A DNA stretch of 64,000 nucleotides from Pseudomonas petrae (lineage in GTDB: Bacteria; Pseudomonadota; Gammaproteobacteria; Pseudomonadales; Pseudomonadaceae). Positions 46,145 to 55,238 of this stretch are shown here, piece after piece (position 1 is the stretch's first letter; every line of letters begins with the position of its first letter). Where the stretch lies: the NCBI RefSeq assembly GCF_021728295.1, contig NZ_JAKJXE010000007.1:248001-312000 (forward strand), written 5' to 3'. Below the pieces are notes generated by a model. It made no database searches. It was not told where the DNA came from and saw nothing but the letters and a program-made list of their open reading frames with translations. The translations under genes and the position numbers were made by a program.

Positions 46145-46501
46145 CTACCCAATCTTCTTGTCGATTTTGGCCTTCAGCCACTCCTTGGTGTTGCCACCGA
46201 CGACCTCCTCAATCTGGAGAAAGAGGAACGTGGGCGCGGACTGAATATCAAAACGCGTGGCGATTTGCGGATTGCTCCGATAATCGACCTCAAAAAAACT
46301 CAGCCCCACCTTGTCGTTGTAATCGGTTGCCAACTCCGCAAGGAGGTCGCTTGCCTTCTCGCTTGCTTTCTTGGGCTGCTCGCCAGTGGCCTTTACTCCA
46401 TTGGTGAACAGCACGACAGACAAAGCACCGCCCTTATCCACCGAGGGCGATAACCACACGTCGTTGTCAAAATTCTCGTCTGTTAGTGTCATCACTTCCA
46501 T
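46145..46501 (-). CDS. Thioredoxin-fold protein without a CxxC, second copy
   Basis: The 118 residues start MEVMTLTDENFDNDVWLSPS and contain LSVVLFTNGVKATGEQPKKA at the place of the active site (no Cys at all in the protein), DYNDKVGLSFFEVDYRSNPQ and the cis-Pro loop IQSAPTFLFLQ. Layout and order match the 45585 gene, including the NDKVxxxxVD and NPxxAxxxxxxxAPxLxFxQ patterns. CAAGGAGCTGACC precedes the ATG. Redox activity is ruled out by sequence; the function is unknown. Confidence 0.75.
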   Translation of the reverse strand: MEVMTLTDENFDNDVWLSPSVDKGGALSVVLFTNGVKATGEQPKKASEKASDLLAELATDYNDKVGLSFFEVDYRSNPQIATRFDIQSAPTFLFLQIEEVVGGNTKEWLKAKIDKKIG

Positions 46502-46755
46502 GGTCAGCTCCTTGCTCTTGATTGGGAGTCTAGTGAGGGCGCAGTTAGCGGCTTGAGCTTGAAATCGCAGAATCCCGATTCGTCCTATCCCCGATAGCGG
46601 CCTGTCTCAACCCTATGCTTGACCCCGGCACAGCGTCTACTGTCAGAAATGACAGTGCCACATTGCCCCTCCTGAAAATCCGTGATGCTTCCTGCAACAA
46701 CATGGCGGTACTATGCGCGCTCTCATTCAGCGCCCCACCAGCAAGGTAGTTCCAC

Positions 46756-47889
46756 ATGCGTCTTTCGGACTTCATCGTTCAGAATGTCGATCGCATCGTC
46801 GATGAGTGGGAACGGTTTGCGGCCACGCTGACGCCCGCAGCCGCCCAGATGAGCTCAGTCGAGCTGCGCGACCACGCCGAGGCGATCCTTCTCGCGGCGG
46901 CGCGTGACATGAACACCGCCCAGACCAAAGCCGAGCGCATCTCCAAGGCTCAGGGCGAAGACATCGGCAAAACCCCGACACTCGATCAGGCCGCCTCCAG
47001 TCACGGGGCGTTGCGGCATATCGTCGGGTTTGATCTGGTACAGATGACCTCCGAATTCCGTCACCTGCGCGCCACGGTCGTGCGCTTTTGGGCAGACAGC
47101 CAGGCGGCGCCTCAAGCCAGTCACCTCACTGACATGATTCGCTTCAACGAAGCCATCGACGAAGCCCTGGCCGAGTCGACCTCCGCCTACGCCGATCGCG
47201 TGACACGGTCGCGTGACATATTTCTCGCCATTCTCGGCCACGACTTGCGCGCACCCTTGCAGGCCATCGGCATGTCGTCCGAAGTGCTCATGCGCAAGAC
47301 CACGCTGGCGGACGCCGATATTGCGTACATCAAGCGCATCAAAAGCAGCAGCCTGTCGATGGGGACAATGATCAGCGATTTGCTGGAATTCGTCCGCAGT
47401 CGTCTGGGCGTGACGCTGCCGGTCGAGCGCAAGCCAATGGAGATGACCCTGGCCTGCCGCGAAGCCATCGACGCCGCCACGGCAGGACAGCCCGATTGCA
47501 ATGCGGTGTTCACCAGCACCGGGGAGACACGGGGCGAGTGGGATCCGGCACGCATCGCGCAATTGCTGCAAAACTTGATTGGCAACGCCTTGCAGCATGG
47601 CGCGGCGACGCGTCGGGTCACCGTGACGCTCACCGGCAGCGAAAACCATGTGAGCCTCTCTGTGCATAACGACGGCGAGCCGATTGCGGAGGAAGCCATC
47701 GGCAGCATCTTCGACCCGCTGGTTCGTTCGGCCAACGAAAAGGCCGGCATCCACACCCCGTCCACCAGCCTGGGCCTGGGGCTGTTCATTGTGAAAGAGG
47801 TGGTGAATGCCCATGGCGGCGGCATCACGGTCGTGTCCAACGTCGGAGACGGCACGACGTTTACCGTGGAACTGCCCAAGAAAGGGTGA
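46756..47889 (+). CDS. Sensor histidine kinase with RsbRD-like N-terminal domain
   Basis: The 377 residues have an N-terminal globin-like/RsbRD-type helical domain (about 5-150, IVQNVDRIVDEWERFAATLT, FDLVQMTSEFRHLRATVVRF), a HisKA domain with the phospho-His in FLAILGHDLRAPLQAIG, and a HATPase with LLQNLIGNALQHGA (N box), DGEP, SLGLGLFIVKEVV and GDGTTFTVELP. No membrane helix is seen, so it is a soluble kinase. No response regulator gene is adjacent, so its partner is elsewhere. It diverges from the thioredoxin-like gene across a 254-base gap. Confidence 0.88.
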   Translation: MRLSDFIVQNVDRIVDEWERFAATLTPAAAQMSSVELRDHAEAILLAAARDMNTAQTKAERISKAQGEDIGKTPTLDQAASSHGALRHIVGFDLVQMTSEFRHLRATVVRFWADSQAAPQASHLTDMIRFNEAIDEALAESTSAYADRVTRSRDIFLAILGHDLRAPLQAIGMSSEVLMRKTTLADADIAYIKRIKSSSLSMGTMISDLLEFVRSRLGVTLPVERKPMEMTLACREAIDAATAGQPDCNAVFTSTGETRGEWDPARIAQLLQNLIGNALQHGAATRRVTVTLTGSENHVSLSVHNDGEPIAEEAIGSIFDPLVRSANEKAGIHTPSTSLGLGLFIVKEVVNAHGGGITVVSNVGDGTTFTVELPKKG

Positions 47890-47940
47890 TGGACGGTTAT
47901 CCCCTGCTGCGTCGATCACATACAGCAAACAACATGATCC

Positions 47941-48092
47941 TCTGTAGAAGCGCACTTGCCTGCGATGACGTCGGCACAGTCGACTTCGTGCTCGACTGAC
48001 CCACCGCACTCGCCAGCAAGCCGGCTCCTACAGATTTGCGTCGATCACGCATGATGTGGACGAGATCAGGACACTGCAGGAGTGAGCTTGCT
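47941..48092. repeat. Degenerate REP remnants between kinase and cbpM
   Basis: ctgtagaagcgcacttgcct, an inverse-like cagcaagccggctcctacag, and then gcaggagtgagcttgctcgc are decayed members of the TAGGAGCGCGCTTGCCCGCG family. They lie between two convergent genes. Confidence 0.6.
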
Positions 48093-48122
48093 CGCGATGG
48101 CGTCGGCACATTCAACAGCTCC

Positions 48123-48419
48123 TCAGTCCAGAAACCGCCCCAACCGCTGCCTGAGCATGCGGTTTTCCGCTCTCACGCGTTCAAGCTCTTCGAGCAGGTT
48201 GAGCGCCAGGGCGACGCCGTCCCATTCCAGCTGCAGTTCGTGATGCAATTTGACCGCACGCCTGGCGATCGACAGCGCTGCACTGTCGAACAGCCAGTCG
48301 TCCGGCTGCCTTCCCTGGGGTTCGAGAATGCCGTGCTCGACAATCTCGATGACGAAGGCGGCCGGCATGTCGACCACCTGACAGAACTCCTGCATGTCTA
48401 TGACCAGGGTGTTGCTCAT
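48123..48419 (-). CDS. cbpM: Chaperone modulatory protein CbpM
   Basis: CbpM binds the J domain of CbpA and inhibits its DNA-binding and co-chaperone activity. The 98 residues contain LVIDMQEFCQVVDMPAAFVI, VEHGILEPQGRQPDDWLFD, AARRAVKLHHELQLEWDGVALAL-like sequence and a C-terminal coiled helix ERVRAENRMLRQRLGRFLD. It starts two bases after the cbpA stop. Confidence 0.9.
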   Translation of the reverse strand: MSNTLVIDMQEFCQVVDMPAAFVIEIVEHGILEPQGRQPDDWLFDSAALSIARRAVKLHHELQLEWDGVALALNLLEELERVRAENRMLRQRLGRFLD

Positions 48420-48421
48420 GA

Positions 48422-49381
48422 TCAGTTACTCCATTGAGCCCTCGGATCGAACGCGGCCTGCTCGGCCAGCTTCTCCCACAGCGCTTTGGTAGCCTCATCG
48501 GTGGATTTGGGCATGACGATTTTCAGTTGCGCGTACAGATCGCCGCGCTGGCCCTGCTTGTTCAACAGACCATTGCCTTTGACCCGCAGCCGCTGTCCGT
48601 TCTGACTGTCCGGACGGAGGGTCAGGTTGATCTTGCCGGTCAGCGTCGGTACCGCCACCTTGGTGCCGAGCGCCGCTTCCCACGGCGCGATCGGCACCGT
48701 GATGATCAGGTCGTGGCCCTCGACGTCGAACATCGGATGCGGCGCCAGACGGATGATCAGGTACAGATCGCCCTTCTCTCCACCGGCCACGCCCGGAGCG
48801 CCCTGCCCCTTGAGGCGAATGCGCTCGCCATCGGTGACGCCCGCCGGGATTTTCACATTCAGCGTCTTGGTGATGTCCGCCATGCGCTGACCGTTGGCGC
48901 TGTGTTGCGGCACCTTGAAGCTGATCTGCTTGGACTCGGTGGAGAGCGTCTCCTCCAGAAACACCGCCAGTTCCATCTCCACATCCTGCCCTCGACGCCC
49001 CGGGCTCTGCGCCCGACCGCCTTGCTGACCACCACGATTGCCGAAGATGGAGCTGAAGAAGTCGGAGAAATCTCCGTCCTCGAAGCCGCCGCCACCAAAG
49101 CCCGGACCCGCGCCAGCACCGCCACGGCCCTGCCAGCCAGGCGGCGGCTGGAACCGGCCCTGACTGCCGTACTTGCGAATCTCGTCGTATTCGGCGCGTT
49201 TTTCAGGATCGCTGAGCGCTTCATACGCTTCGGAGGCTTCTTTGAATTTGTCTTCCGCGCCAGGCTCTTTGCTGACGTCGGGGTGATACTTGCGCGCGAG
49301 CTTGCGATAGGCGGTCTTGATCGTCTTCTCGTCCGCCGTCGGCTCTACGCCAAGGATCTTGTAATAGTCTTTGAAGTCCAT
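48422..49381 (-). CDS. cbpA: Curved DNA-binding protein CbpA (DnaJ-type co-chaperone)
   Basis: The 319 residues begin with a J domain ([23 protein letters not shown] in [10 protein letters not shown]). A Gly/Phe-rich linker (about 75-125, [19 protein letters not shown]) and two DnaJ C-terminal substrate-binding domains follow, without the zinc-finger repeats, as in CbpA. The start at 49381 is used because the family begins MDFKDYY; the frame extends five codons further. It is cotranscribed with cbpM and divergent from an Hsp70-like gene. Confidence 0.93.
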   Translation of the reverse strand: MDFKDYYKILGVEPTADEKTIKTAYRKLARKYHPDVSKEPGAEDKFKEASEAYEALSDPEKRAEYDEIRKYGSQGRFQPPPGWQGRGGAGAGPGFGGGGFEDGDFSDFFSSIFGNRGGQQGGRAQSPGRRGQDVEMELAVFLEETLSTESKQISFKVPQHSANGQRMADITKTLNVKIPAGVTDGERIRLKGQGAPGVAGGEKGDLYLIIRLAPHPMFDVEGHDLIITVPIAPWEAALGTKVAVPTLTGKINLTLRPDSQNGQRLRVKGNGLLNKQGQRGDLYAQLKIVMPKSTDEATKALWEKLAEQAAFDPRAQWSN

Positions 49382-49675
49382 CTGACGGTCACCCAATTCT
49401 GGAATATCCAGCCCAGTCCGCAGCGCGTTTCACATGTGAACGCTGGCCGCGTTGAACGTTGCAATGTTATCGGCACGCAGTCTCGCGAAATGAAACGCTG
49501 TCCAGACCGGCCAAATGTATTAAGAGTTGCCTGCTAGATTGGGGCTCGGGGCTGCAGTTCAAGCCAGACGCGCGAAATAGATGCCGGGCGGGCGATAAAC
49601 CGACGTTTCGCGCTACGCATCCGGTGCGCACTCGCATACACTGCGCGGCCGTTTTTCGACTGGTATGCAAAGCAG

Positions 49676-50941
49676 ATGAGCACCCCATCCCCGGCCCGTG
49701 CCCTTGGCATCGATTTTGGCACGTCCAACTCCACGGTCGGCTGGCTGCGTCCCGGAGTGGAAACGCTGATCGCGCTGGAGGACGGCAAGATCACGCTGCC
49801 CTCGGTGGTGTTTTTCAACATCGAAGAGCGCCGCCCGGTCTACGGTCGCCTCGCCCTTCACGAATACCTCGAGGGCTACGAAGGCCGCCTGATGCGCTCG
49901 CTCAAGAGCCTGCTGGGTTCCAAACTGATCAAGCACGACACCAGCGTGCTGGGTACGGCAATGCCGTTCAAGGACCTGCTCGGGCTGTTCATTGGCGAAC
50001 TTAAAAAGCGCGCCGAAGCCGCTGCCGGTCATTCCTTCGAGCAAGTGGTGCTGGGCCGTCCCGTGCATTTCGTCGATGACGACGCTGCCGCCGACCAAGA
50101 GGCCGAAGACACGCTGGCCGACGTAGCGCGCAAGATCGGCTTCAAGGACGTTTCTTTCCAGTTCGAGCCTATCGCGGCGGCGTTCGACTATGAGTCAACG
50201 CTGGACCGTGAAGAGCTGGTGCTGATCGTCGACATCGGCGGTGGTACGTCGGATTTCTCGCTGGTGCGTCTGTCGCCGGAGCGCCGTCTGATCGATGACC
50301 GCCACAGCGACATCCTCGCCACCGGCGGCGTGCACATCGGCGGTACCGACTTCGACAAGCAACTGAGCCTGCAGGGCGTGATGCCGCTGTTTGGGTACGG
50401 CAGCCGAATGAAAAGCGGCGCCTACATGCCTACCAGCACGCACATGAACCTGGCGACCTGGCACACGATCAACTCGGTGTATTCGCAAAAGTCGCAACTG
50501 GCGCTGGGCAGCATGCGCTACGACATCGAAGATACTCAGGGCATTGATCGGCTGTTCAAGCTGATTGATCAACGCGCCGGCCACTGGCTGGCGATGGAAG
50601 TCGAAGAGACGAAAATCCAGCTGACTCAGGCCGACAGCCGCCTGGTGCCGATGGACCGCGTCGAGCCCGGCCTGAGCGTCGACCTGACGCGCCAGCTGTT
50701 CGAATCATCCATCGATGCGCTGCTCGGACGCGTGCGCGCCAGCGTGACCAACCTGTTGAATGACGCGGGCGTTGGCGTGACCGATGTCGACACCGTGTTC
50801 TTTACCGGCGGCTCCAGCGGCATCCCGGCCCTGCGCAACAGCGTCGCCGCCATGCTCCCCAAGGCCCGGCACGTCGAAGGCAACATCTTCGGCAGCATCG
50901 GCAGCGGCCTGGCGATCGAAGCGAAAAAGCGCTACGGCTGA
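49676..50941 (+). CDS. Hsp70 family protein, YegD-like
   Basis: The 421 residues carry Hsp70/actin-type ATPase motifs: phosphate 1 LGIDFGTSNSTVGW, connecting FEPIAAAFDYE, phosphate 2 LIVDIGGGTSDFSLVRL, and VFFTGGSSGIPALRN. There is no DnaK-type substrate-binding domain or lid, and an insertion lies between the ATPase lobes, as in YegD. The divergent neighbour cbpA encodes a J-protein, which suggests, but does not prove, that they work together. Residues about 230-300 (FGYGSRMKSGAYMPTSTHMN) are YegD-specific. Confidence 0.88.
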   Translation: MSTPSPARALGIDFGTSNSTVGWLRPGVETLIALEDGKITLPSVVFFNIEERRPVYGRLALHEYLEGYEGRLMRSLKSLLGSKLIKHDTSVLGTAMPFKDLLGLFIGELKKRAEAAAGHSFEQVVLGRPVHFVDDDAAADQEAEDTLADVARKIGFKDVSFQFEPIAAAFDYESTLDREELVLIVDIGGGTSDFSLVRLSPERRLIDDRHSDILATGGVHIGGTDFDKQLSLQGVMPLFGYGSRMKSGAYMPTSTHMNLATWHTINSVYSQKSQLALGSMRYDIEDTQGIDRLFKLIDQRAGHWLAMEVEETKIQLTQADSRLVPMDRVEPGLSVDLTRQLFESSIDALLGRVRASVTNLLNDAGVGVTDVDTVFFTGGSSGIPALRNSVAAMLPKARHVEGNIFGSIGSGLAIEAKKRYG

Positions 50942-51675
50942 GTCCCCGCTGTCTCGCCCTCAGTGGGACTGACCGCGTGCCCATGTAGGACTGGCTTTAG
51001 CCAGGAAGGCGTCAGGCGTCACGCCGCAAATCTGAGGGTGCTCAAACCGGCCTCTTCCCGGCTAAAGCCGGTCCTACTGACTGACCGCGTGCTCTTGGTG
51101 GGACTGGCTTTAGCCAGGAAGGCGTCAGGCGTCACGCCGCAAATTCGAGGGCGCTCAGACCGGCCTCTTCCCGGCTGAAGCCGGTCCTACTGACTGACCG
51201 CGTGCTCTTAGTGGGACTGGCTTTAGCCGGGAAGGCGTCAGGTGTCACGCCGCAAATCTTGTGGCGCTCAAACCGGCCTCTTCCCGGCTGAAGCCGGTCC
51301 TACTGACTGACCGCGTGCTCTTAGTGGGACTGGCTTTAGCCGGGAAGGCGTCAGGTGTCACGCCGCGAAATTGAGGTTGTTCGCGCAGGCCTCTTCCCGG
51401 CTAAAGCCGGTCCCACTGACTGACCGCGGGCACATAGTAGGACTGGCTTTAGCCAGGAAGGTATCAGGTGTCACGCCGCAAATTCGAGGGCGCTCAAACC
51501 GGCCTCTTCCCGGCTGAAGCCGGTCCTACTGACCGCATGCACCTGTAGGACTGGCTTTAGCCGGGAAGGGATCGAGCGTCATGCTGCGAATCTGATGGCG
51601 CTCAAACCGGCCTGTTCCGGGCTGAAGCCGGTCCTACACATCGCGTGCAGCTGTGGAAATGGTTAAAACCTGCGG
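50942..51675. repeat. Tandem array of six REP pairs (about 113-base period)
   Basis: There is no gene in this 734-base gap. From 50971 to about 51640 a unit starting gaccgcgtgc repeats at 50971, 51083, 51196, 51309, 51422 and 51531 (periods 112, 113, 113, 113, 109). Each unit contains ggactggctttagccgggaag, a 45-base spacer with gtcaggtgtcacgccgcaaa, and the inverse cttcccggctgaagccggtcc (written with small variations). Arms and spacer are both repeated, so whole REP pairs were amplified, not single REPs. Middle units are most alike; the outer ones are more diverged. Confidence 0.95.
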
Positions 51676-52686
51676 CTAAACCAACTCCGCCCTGCGCAGT
51701 TCGCTCTTCAGGTACGCGTAATAAATCGGCCCTGCCACCACCCCCGGCAGGCCGAAGGCGGCTTCGAAGATCAGCATCGCCAGCAGCAATTCCCACGACT
51801 TGGCGCTGATCTGCCCGCCGACGATGCGCGCGTTGAGGAAATACTCGACCTTGTGGATCACGATCAGATAACCCAACGCCGCCATCGCCACCCAGATCGA
51901 CAACGACATGCCGACGATAAAGATCAGCGTGTTGGACATCAGGTTGCCGACCACCGGAAGCAGGCCCAGCAGGAAGGTCAGCACGATCAGGGTTTTGGTC
52001 AGCGGCAGGTGCACGCCACACAGCGGCAGGATCACCGCCAGGAAGATCGAGGTGAACGCCGTGTTCAGCAGCGAGATCTTGATCTGCGCGAAAACGATAT
52101 TGCGGAAGGCCTGACTCAGCAGGTGCAGACGCTCGAACAGCGCCGCCGCCAATGGCTTTCGCTTGGTGACATCGGGGATGCGCTGCAAGGCGATGATCGC
52201 GCCCAGCACCATGCCGATCAGCAACGTCACGAACATGTGCGCCGCGCCCTTGCCGAGCAATTGCAGCTCGCCGAGGTGCTTGGTCAGCCAGGCGCTGAGC
52301 GACACCTGAAACTCGGTGGCGCTGGCCGGCAGGTAGTTGTCGATGAAGGGCGGCAGCTGACCGCGGGCGCGGTCCACCAGAATCATGAATTTATCCAGCG
52401 ACGCGCCGGGGTTTTCCGCCTCGTGCAGCAGGAAACTGATCGCGCCGGCAAACAGCAACGCCAACACGGTCACCACCAGAGTCCCCAGCAACGCCACCGC
52501 CAGCCAACGCGCTCGCTCGCCGGCAATCAGCCGTTGCAACTGCGGGGTGAGCATGTCGACCAGTTCATACACCAGCAAACCCGCCAGCAGACTGGGCAGA
52601 AGGTTGAGCGGCAGGACCAGCAGCAACCCGCCGAACACGAGAATGCAACTGGCCAGATAGACTTGACGGGGCGTAAACGTTGGCAT
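51676..52686 (-). CDS. AI-2E family transporter (PerM-like)
   Basis: The 336 residues form about seven transmembrane helices: the N-terminal pair (YLASCILVFGGLLLVLPLNL), LAVALLGTLVVTVLALLFAG, MFVTLLIGMVLGAIIAL, and a C-terminal block with LLGLLPVVGNLMSNTLI and FGLPGVVAGPIYYAYLKSEL. The G-x-x-P-x-x-G signature of the family is present. Some members export the AI-2 signal and others (PerM) have unknown substrates, so only the family is assigned. Confidence 0.85.
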   Translation of the reverse strand: MPTFTPRQVYLASCILVFGGLLLVLPLNLLPSLLAGLLVYELVDMLTPQLQRLIAGERARWLAVALLGTLVVTVLALLFAGAISFLLHEAENPGASLDKFMILVDRARGQLPPFIDNYLPASATEFQVSLSAWLTKHLGELQLLGKGAAHMFVTLLIGMVLGAIIALQRIPDVTKRKPLAAALFERLHLLSQAFRNIVFAQIKISLLNTAFTSIFLAVILPLCGVHLPLTKTLIVLTFLLGLLPVVGNLMSNTLIFIVGMSLSIWVAMAALGYLIVIHKVEYFLNARIVGGQISAKSWELLLAMLIFEAAFGLPGVVAGPIYYAYLKSELRRAELV

Positions 52687-52874
52687 ACAGCCTCAAAACG
52701 AGCGGCGTGAAGGATGGGCAGTCTGCCAGCGTTCTGAGTGGAGAACCAGCGACGCGAAAGCCCTTGAGGACTCGAGCGTGGGGAGGCTGCGATTGCAGGC
52801 CAGATCATTGGCCGCAATCGCAGAAACTACAGGCGGTAGCGCCGCATTTCGATGCCCGCCATTGGCTCGGAAAA

Positions 52875-53165
52875 TTATTTCTTTTTAAGACAATCGCTCA
52901 TAAAAGCCTTGCGCGCATCACCCTTGAGCGCCTGGGTGCTGGCCGTGGCGTTGCAGGTTTTCATTTTCTCTTGCTGGGTGGCGGCAGGCGCAGGCGCGGC
53001 CTTCAGGCAGGTGCTCATGAACGCCTTGCGCTCGTCGCCCTTCAGGGATTTGGCTGAGGCATCGGCGTTGCAGGTGGTCATCTTGTTTTGTTGTGCGGTG
53101 GCGGCAAAACCCTGGGCGCTCAACAGCAGGCCCATCACCAGCAGAGGAATACGCAGCATCGTCAT
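52875..53165 (-). CDS. PsiF repeat protein
   Basis: The 96 residues have a signal peptide (LRIPLLVMGLLLSAQGFAA) and two PsiF repeats: KMTTCNADASAKSLKGDERKAFMSTCLK and KMKTCNATASTQALKGDARKAFMSDCLK (pattern C-N-A-x-A, L-K-G-D-x-R-K-A-F-M-S-x-C-L-K), joined by an Ala/Pro linker. Two Cys per repeat probably form disulfides in the periplasm. PsiF in E. coli is phosphate-starvation inducible, with unknown role. AGAAAAGCG lies before the ATG. Confidence 0.9.
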   Translation of the reverse strand: MTMLRIPLLVMGLLLSAQGFAATAQQNKMTTCNADASAKSLKGDERKAFMSTCLKAAPAPAATQQEKMKTCNATASTQALKGDARKAFMSDCLKKK

Positions 53166-53316
53166 CGCTTTTCTCCGGAAGCGCCACGCACCCGCATGGC
53201 TTTCGGAGCAGTGTAGCCAAAGAATGTTGCTGCATATTTCTGCAAATGCGCAGCGTGCGCTGGACGTGCGGACTGACAGGCCGATAATGGCGCCTCATTC
53301 AGCCGCCGGTTCGGTC

Positions 53317-54201
53317 ATGCAATACCTTTATCCTCTGCTCACCGTCATGATCTGGGCGGGCAACAACGTCATCACCAAAGCAGCCGCCGGGCGTATTTTT
53401 CCGGCCGAAATCGGTTTCTATCGCTGGTTGCTGGCGGGCGTGCTGTTCACGCCGTTTCTGCTCGGCCCCGTGCTGCGCAATCGGGCGCAGATCAAGCCAA
53501 TCATCGGCAAGGTTGTGGTGCTGGGCGTGTTGGGCATGGCGATTTATCAGAGCCTGGCGTACTACGCGGCAAACATCACGACGGCCACCAACATGGGCAT
53601 CATTCTGTCGCTGGTGCCGGTGATGACCCTGGGCATGTCGATCGCCAGCCTCGGTACCCGGCTGACCGCTGGGGCGCTGGTTGGCGCATTCGTGTCGTTC
53701 GCGGGCGTGTTGTGGGTGGTGTCGCAGGGGAGCTGGAGCTTGCTGGTTGCCCATGGCATTAACCTCGGCGACGTCATGATGCTGGTCGCGACACTGGCGT
53801 ATGCGACCTACAGCACGCTGCTGAAGAAATGGCAGTTGCGCATGCCGCCGTTGCAGCTGCTCTATCTGCAGATTCTGGTGGCGATCATTGCGCTGTTTCC
53901 GCTGTTCGTTATTTCACCGAAAACCGGCCTGAACCCGAGCAACATTCCGTTGGTGCTCTACGCGTGCATCCCGACTTCCATGCTCGCGCCACTGCTTTGG
54001 ATGAAAGCGATTTCCATCCTGGGGCCAAGCCGTACCACGTTGTTTTTCAACCTGGTGCCGATCCTGACGGCGCTGGTTGCCGCGCTCGCGCTCGGCGAGC
54101 AACTGGCGTCCTATCACTTCATCGGCGGTGCCCTGACGCTGGGCGGGGTGATCCTGGCAGAACGCTGGACCACACCGCTGCGCAAGGCCGCAATCCGTTA
54201 A
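53317..54201 (+). CDS. DMT-family (EamA) transporter
   Basis: The 294 residues contain ten predicted transmembrane helices in two EamA halves: YLYPLLTVMIWAGNNVITKA, FYRWLLAGVLFTPFLLGPVL, LAYYAANITTATNMGIILSL; and GDVMMLVATLAYATYSTLLK, LWMKAISILGPSRTTLFFNL, ALALGEQLASYHFIGGALTL. The substrate cannot be read from sequence. ATG 53287 is an alternative start adding ten residues; the frame is open much further up, over psiF on the other strand, but without homology. Confidence 0.88.
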   Translation: MQYLYPLLTVMIWAGNNVITKAAAGRIFPAEIGFYRWLLAGVLFTPFLLGPVLRNRAQIKPIIGKVVVLGVLGMAIYQSLAYYAANITTATNMGIILSLVPVMTLGMSIASLGTRLTAGALVGAFVSFAGVLWVVSQGSWSLLVAHGINLGDVMMLVATLAYATYSTLLKKWQLRMPPLQLLYLQILVAIIALFPLFVISPKTGLNPSNIPLVLYACIPTSMLAPLLWMKAISILGPSRTTLFFNLVPILTALVAALALGEQLASYHFIGGALTLGGVILAERWTTPLRKAAIR

Positions 54202-54227
54202 ACCTGTCCGTCGGATAAACCCGGCAA

Positions 54228-54464
54228 TCAGGCTTTGTCGTGATCCTCCGCAGCATGAATCGACACGTCGGTAATGCCCAGCACATGGGGCAGACCGATG
54301 GTGTCTTCACCGGTATCCAAAGGGTCATCTTCAACGGCCACGTTGTGCTTGAGTGCCAGCTCGTGCACAACCTCGATGATCGGCACGTCGAGGTTTTCAA
54401 TCAGATCGACATGGTGCTCACCGGCCAGGGTGTACTCGATTTCGTAAAGCTCTTTATCGCTCAT
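54228..54464 (-). CDS. Small acidic protein of unknown function
   Basis: The 78 residues start MSDKELYEIEYTLAGEHHVD and end SIHAAEDHDKA. It is strongly acidic and His-containing, without Cys, signal or membrane segment. GGAAG lies upstream of the ATG. It is convergent with the DMT transporter gene. I believe it to be a conserved Pseudomonas hypothetical but cannot assign a function. Confidence 0.7.
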   Translation of the reverse strand: MSDKELYEIEYTLAGEHHVDLIENLDVPIIEVVHELALKHNVAVEDDPLDTGEDTIGLPHVLGITDVSIHAAEDHDKA

Positions 54465-54899
54465 CGCATCACTTCCTACGCGACCTCACGGGTCGACTGA
54501 TCACGAACTACGGCCAAAAAAGTCAAAGACCGGCGGCTTTGAGACGCGCGGCATGTTCAAGGAGCAACCCCACGGGATCGGCTCCCCTGTCCACCAGACC
54601 GAAGTGCTGGTTGACGATGTCGAAATGGTCGAGCGGGTGGTCATCACCGATGACTTTACCCAGGTGAGAACTGCATCTCCCGACCATGCCATCAGATTGA
54701 CCTCGCTGTTTCGCGAACGTGCGAGCAATTTTCGCCAGGCAAGATTGACGATAATCAGGCCAAGGTGGCCGGGAATTGCTCATGAACACGAAAGGAGCGG
54801 GTAATGCCCCATCGCCATCAATTTGATCGAACTCTTTTGCCTCTTCAGTGCTCCTAACAGGAACGGGCCAACAATGGCCTTTTTCGCGGAGCGATTCGA
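54465..54899. other. Intergenic region before osmE; doubtful short ORFs only
   Basis: 435 bases. A plus-strand ORF 54553-54804 (83 codons, MFKEQPHGIGSPVHQTEVLV..) and overlapping minus-strand ORFs are open, but no ribosome-binding site or recognisable family supports any of them. The fragment VHQTEVLVDDVEMVERVVIT has protein-like composition and might be a gene remnant. The osmE promoter must lie near 54800-54899. Confidence 0.45.
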
Positions 54900-55238
54900 A
54901 TGTTCAAGCAATCCCTGGCAGTAGTGATTTCCATGGCCGCATTGGCTGGTTGCGCATCGACCACCCTGCCGAACCCGGTTGATTACGCGACCTATCGCAA
55001 TGAGCCGCTGGTCAAGCAAGTCGAAGAAGGCATGACCAAGGAACAAGTCCTGACCATCGGCGGCACGCCATCAACGGCTATTCAGCGTCGCGCCCACCCA
55101 GGCACTTGCAACAACTACGTGCTGAACCGCGAAGGCCACCAGCAGGCTTACTACGTCACCTTCGACAACAATGGCCGCGTCAACAGCAAGGGCTTCATGA
55201 CGTGCGAACAGCGTGACGCCAACGAACGCGCCATGTGA
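54900..55238 (+). CDS. osmE: Osmotically inducible lipoprotein OsmE
   Basis: The 112 residues have a lipoprotein signal (MFKQSLAVVISMAALAGC, lipobox LAGC with Cys18) and a SmpA/OmlA-like fold with VEEGMTKEQVLTIGGTPSTA, then GTCNNYVLNREGHQQAYYVT and FMTCEQRDANER. OsmE is an outer-membrane-anchored protein induced by osmotic stress and at stationary phase. Location before a bacterioferritin gene matches P. aeruginosa PA4876-PA4880. Confidence 0.93.
   Translation: MFKQSLAVVISMAALAGCASTTLPNPVDYATYRNEPLVKQVEEGMTKEQVLTIGGTPSTAIQRRAHPGTCNNYVLNREGHQQAYYVTFDNNGRVNSKGFMTCEQRDANERAM

Noticed and set aside
50971..51640. CRISPR array
   Set aside because: The period is about 113 bases, the whole unit is repeated including the spacer, the arms are inverted REP half-sites, and no cas gene is present.
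54553..54804. Protein gene of 83 codons before osmE
   Set aside because: No ribosome-binding site, no family, competing ORFs on the other strand; kept only as a comment on the intergenic region.
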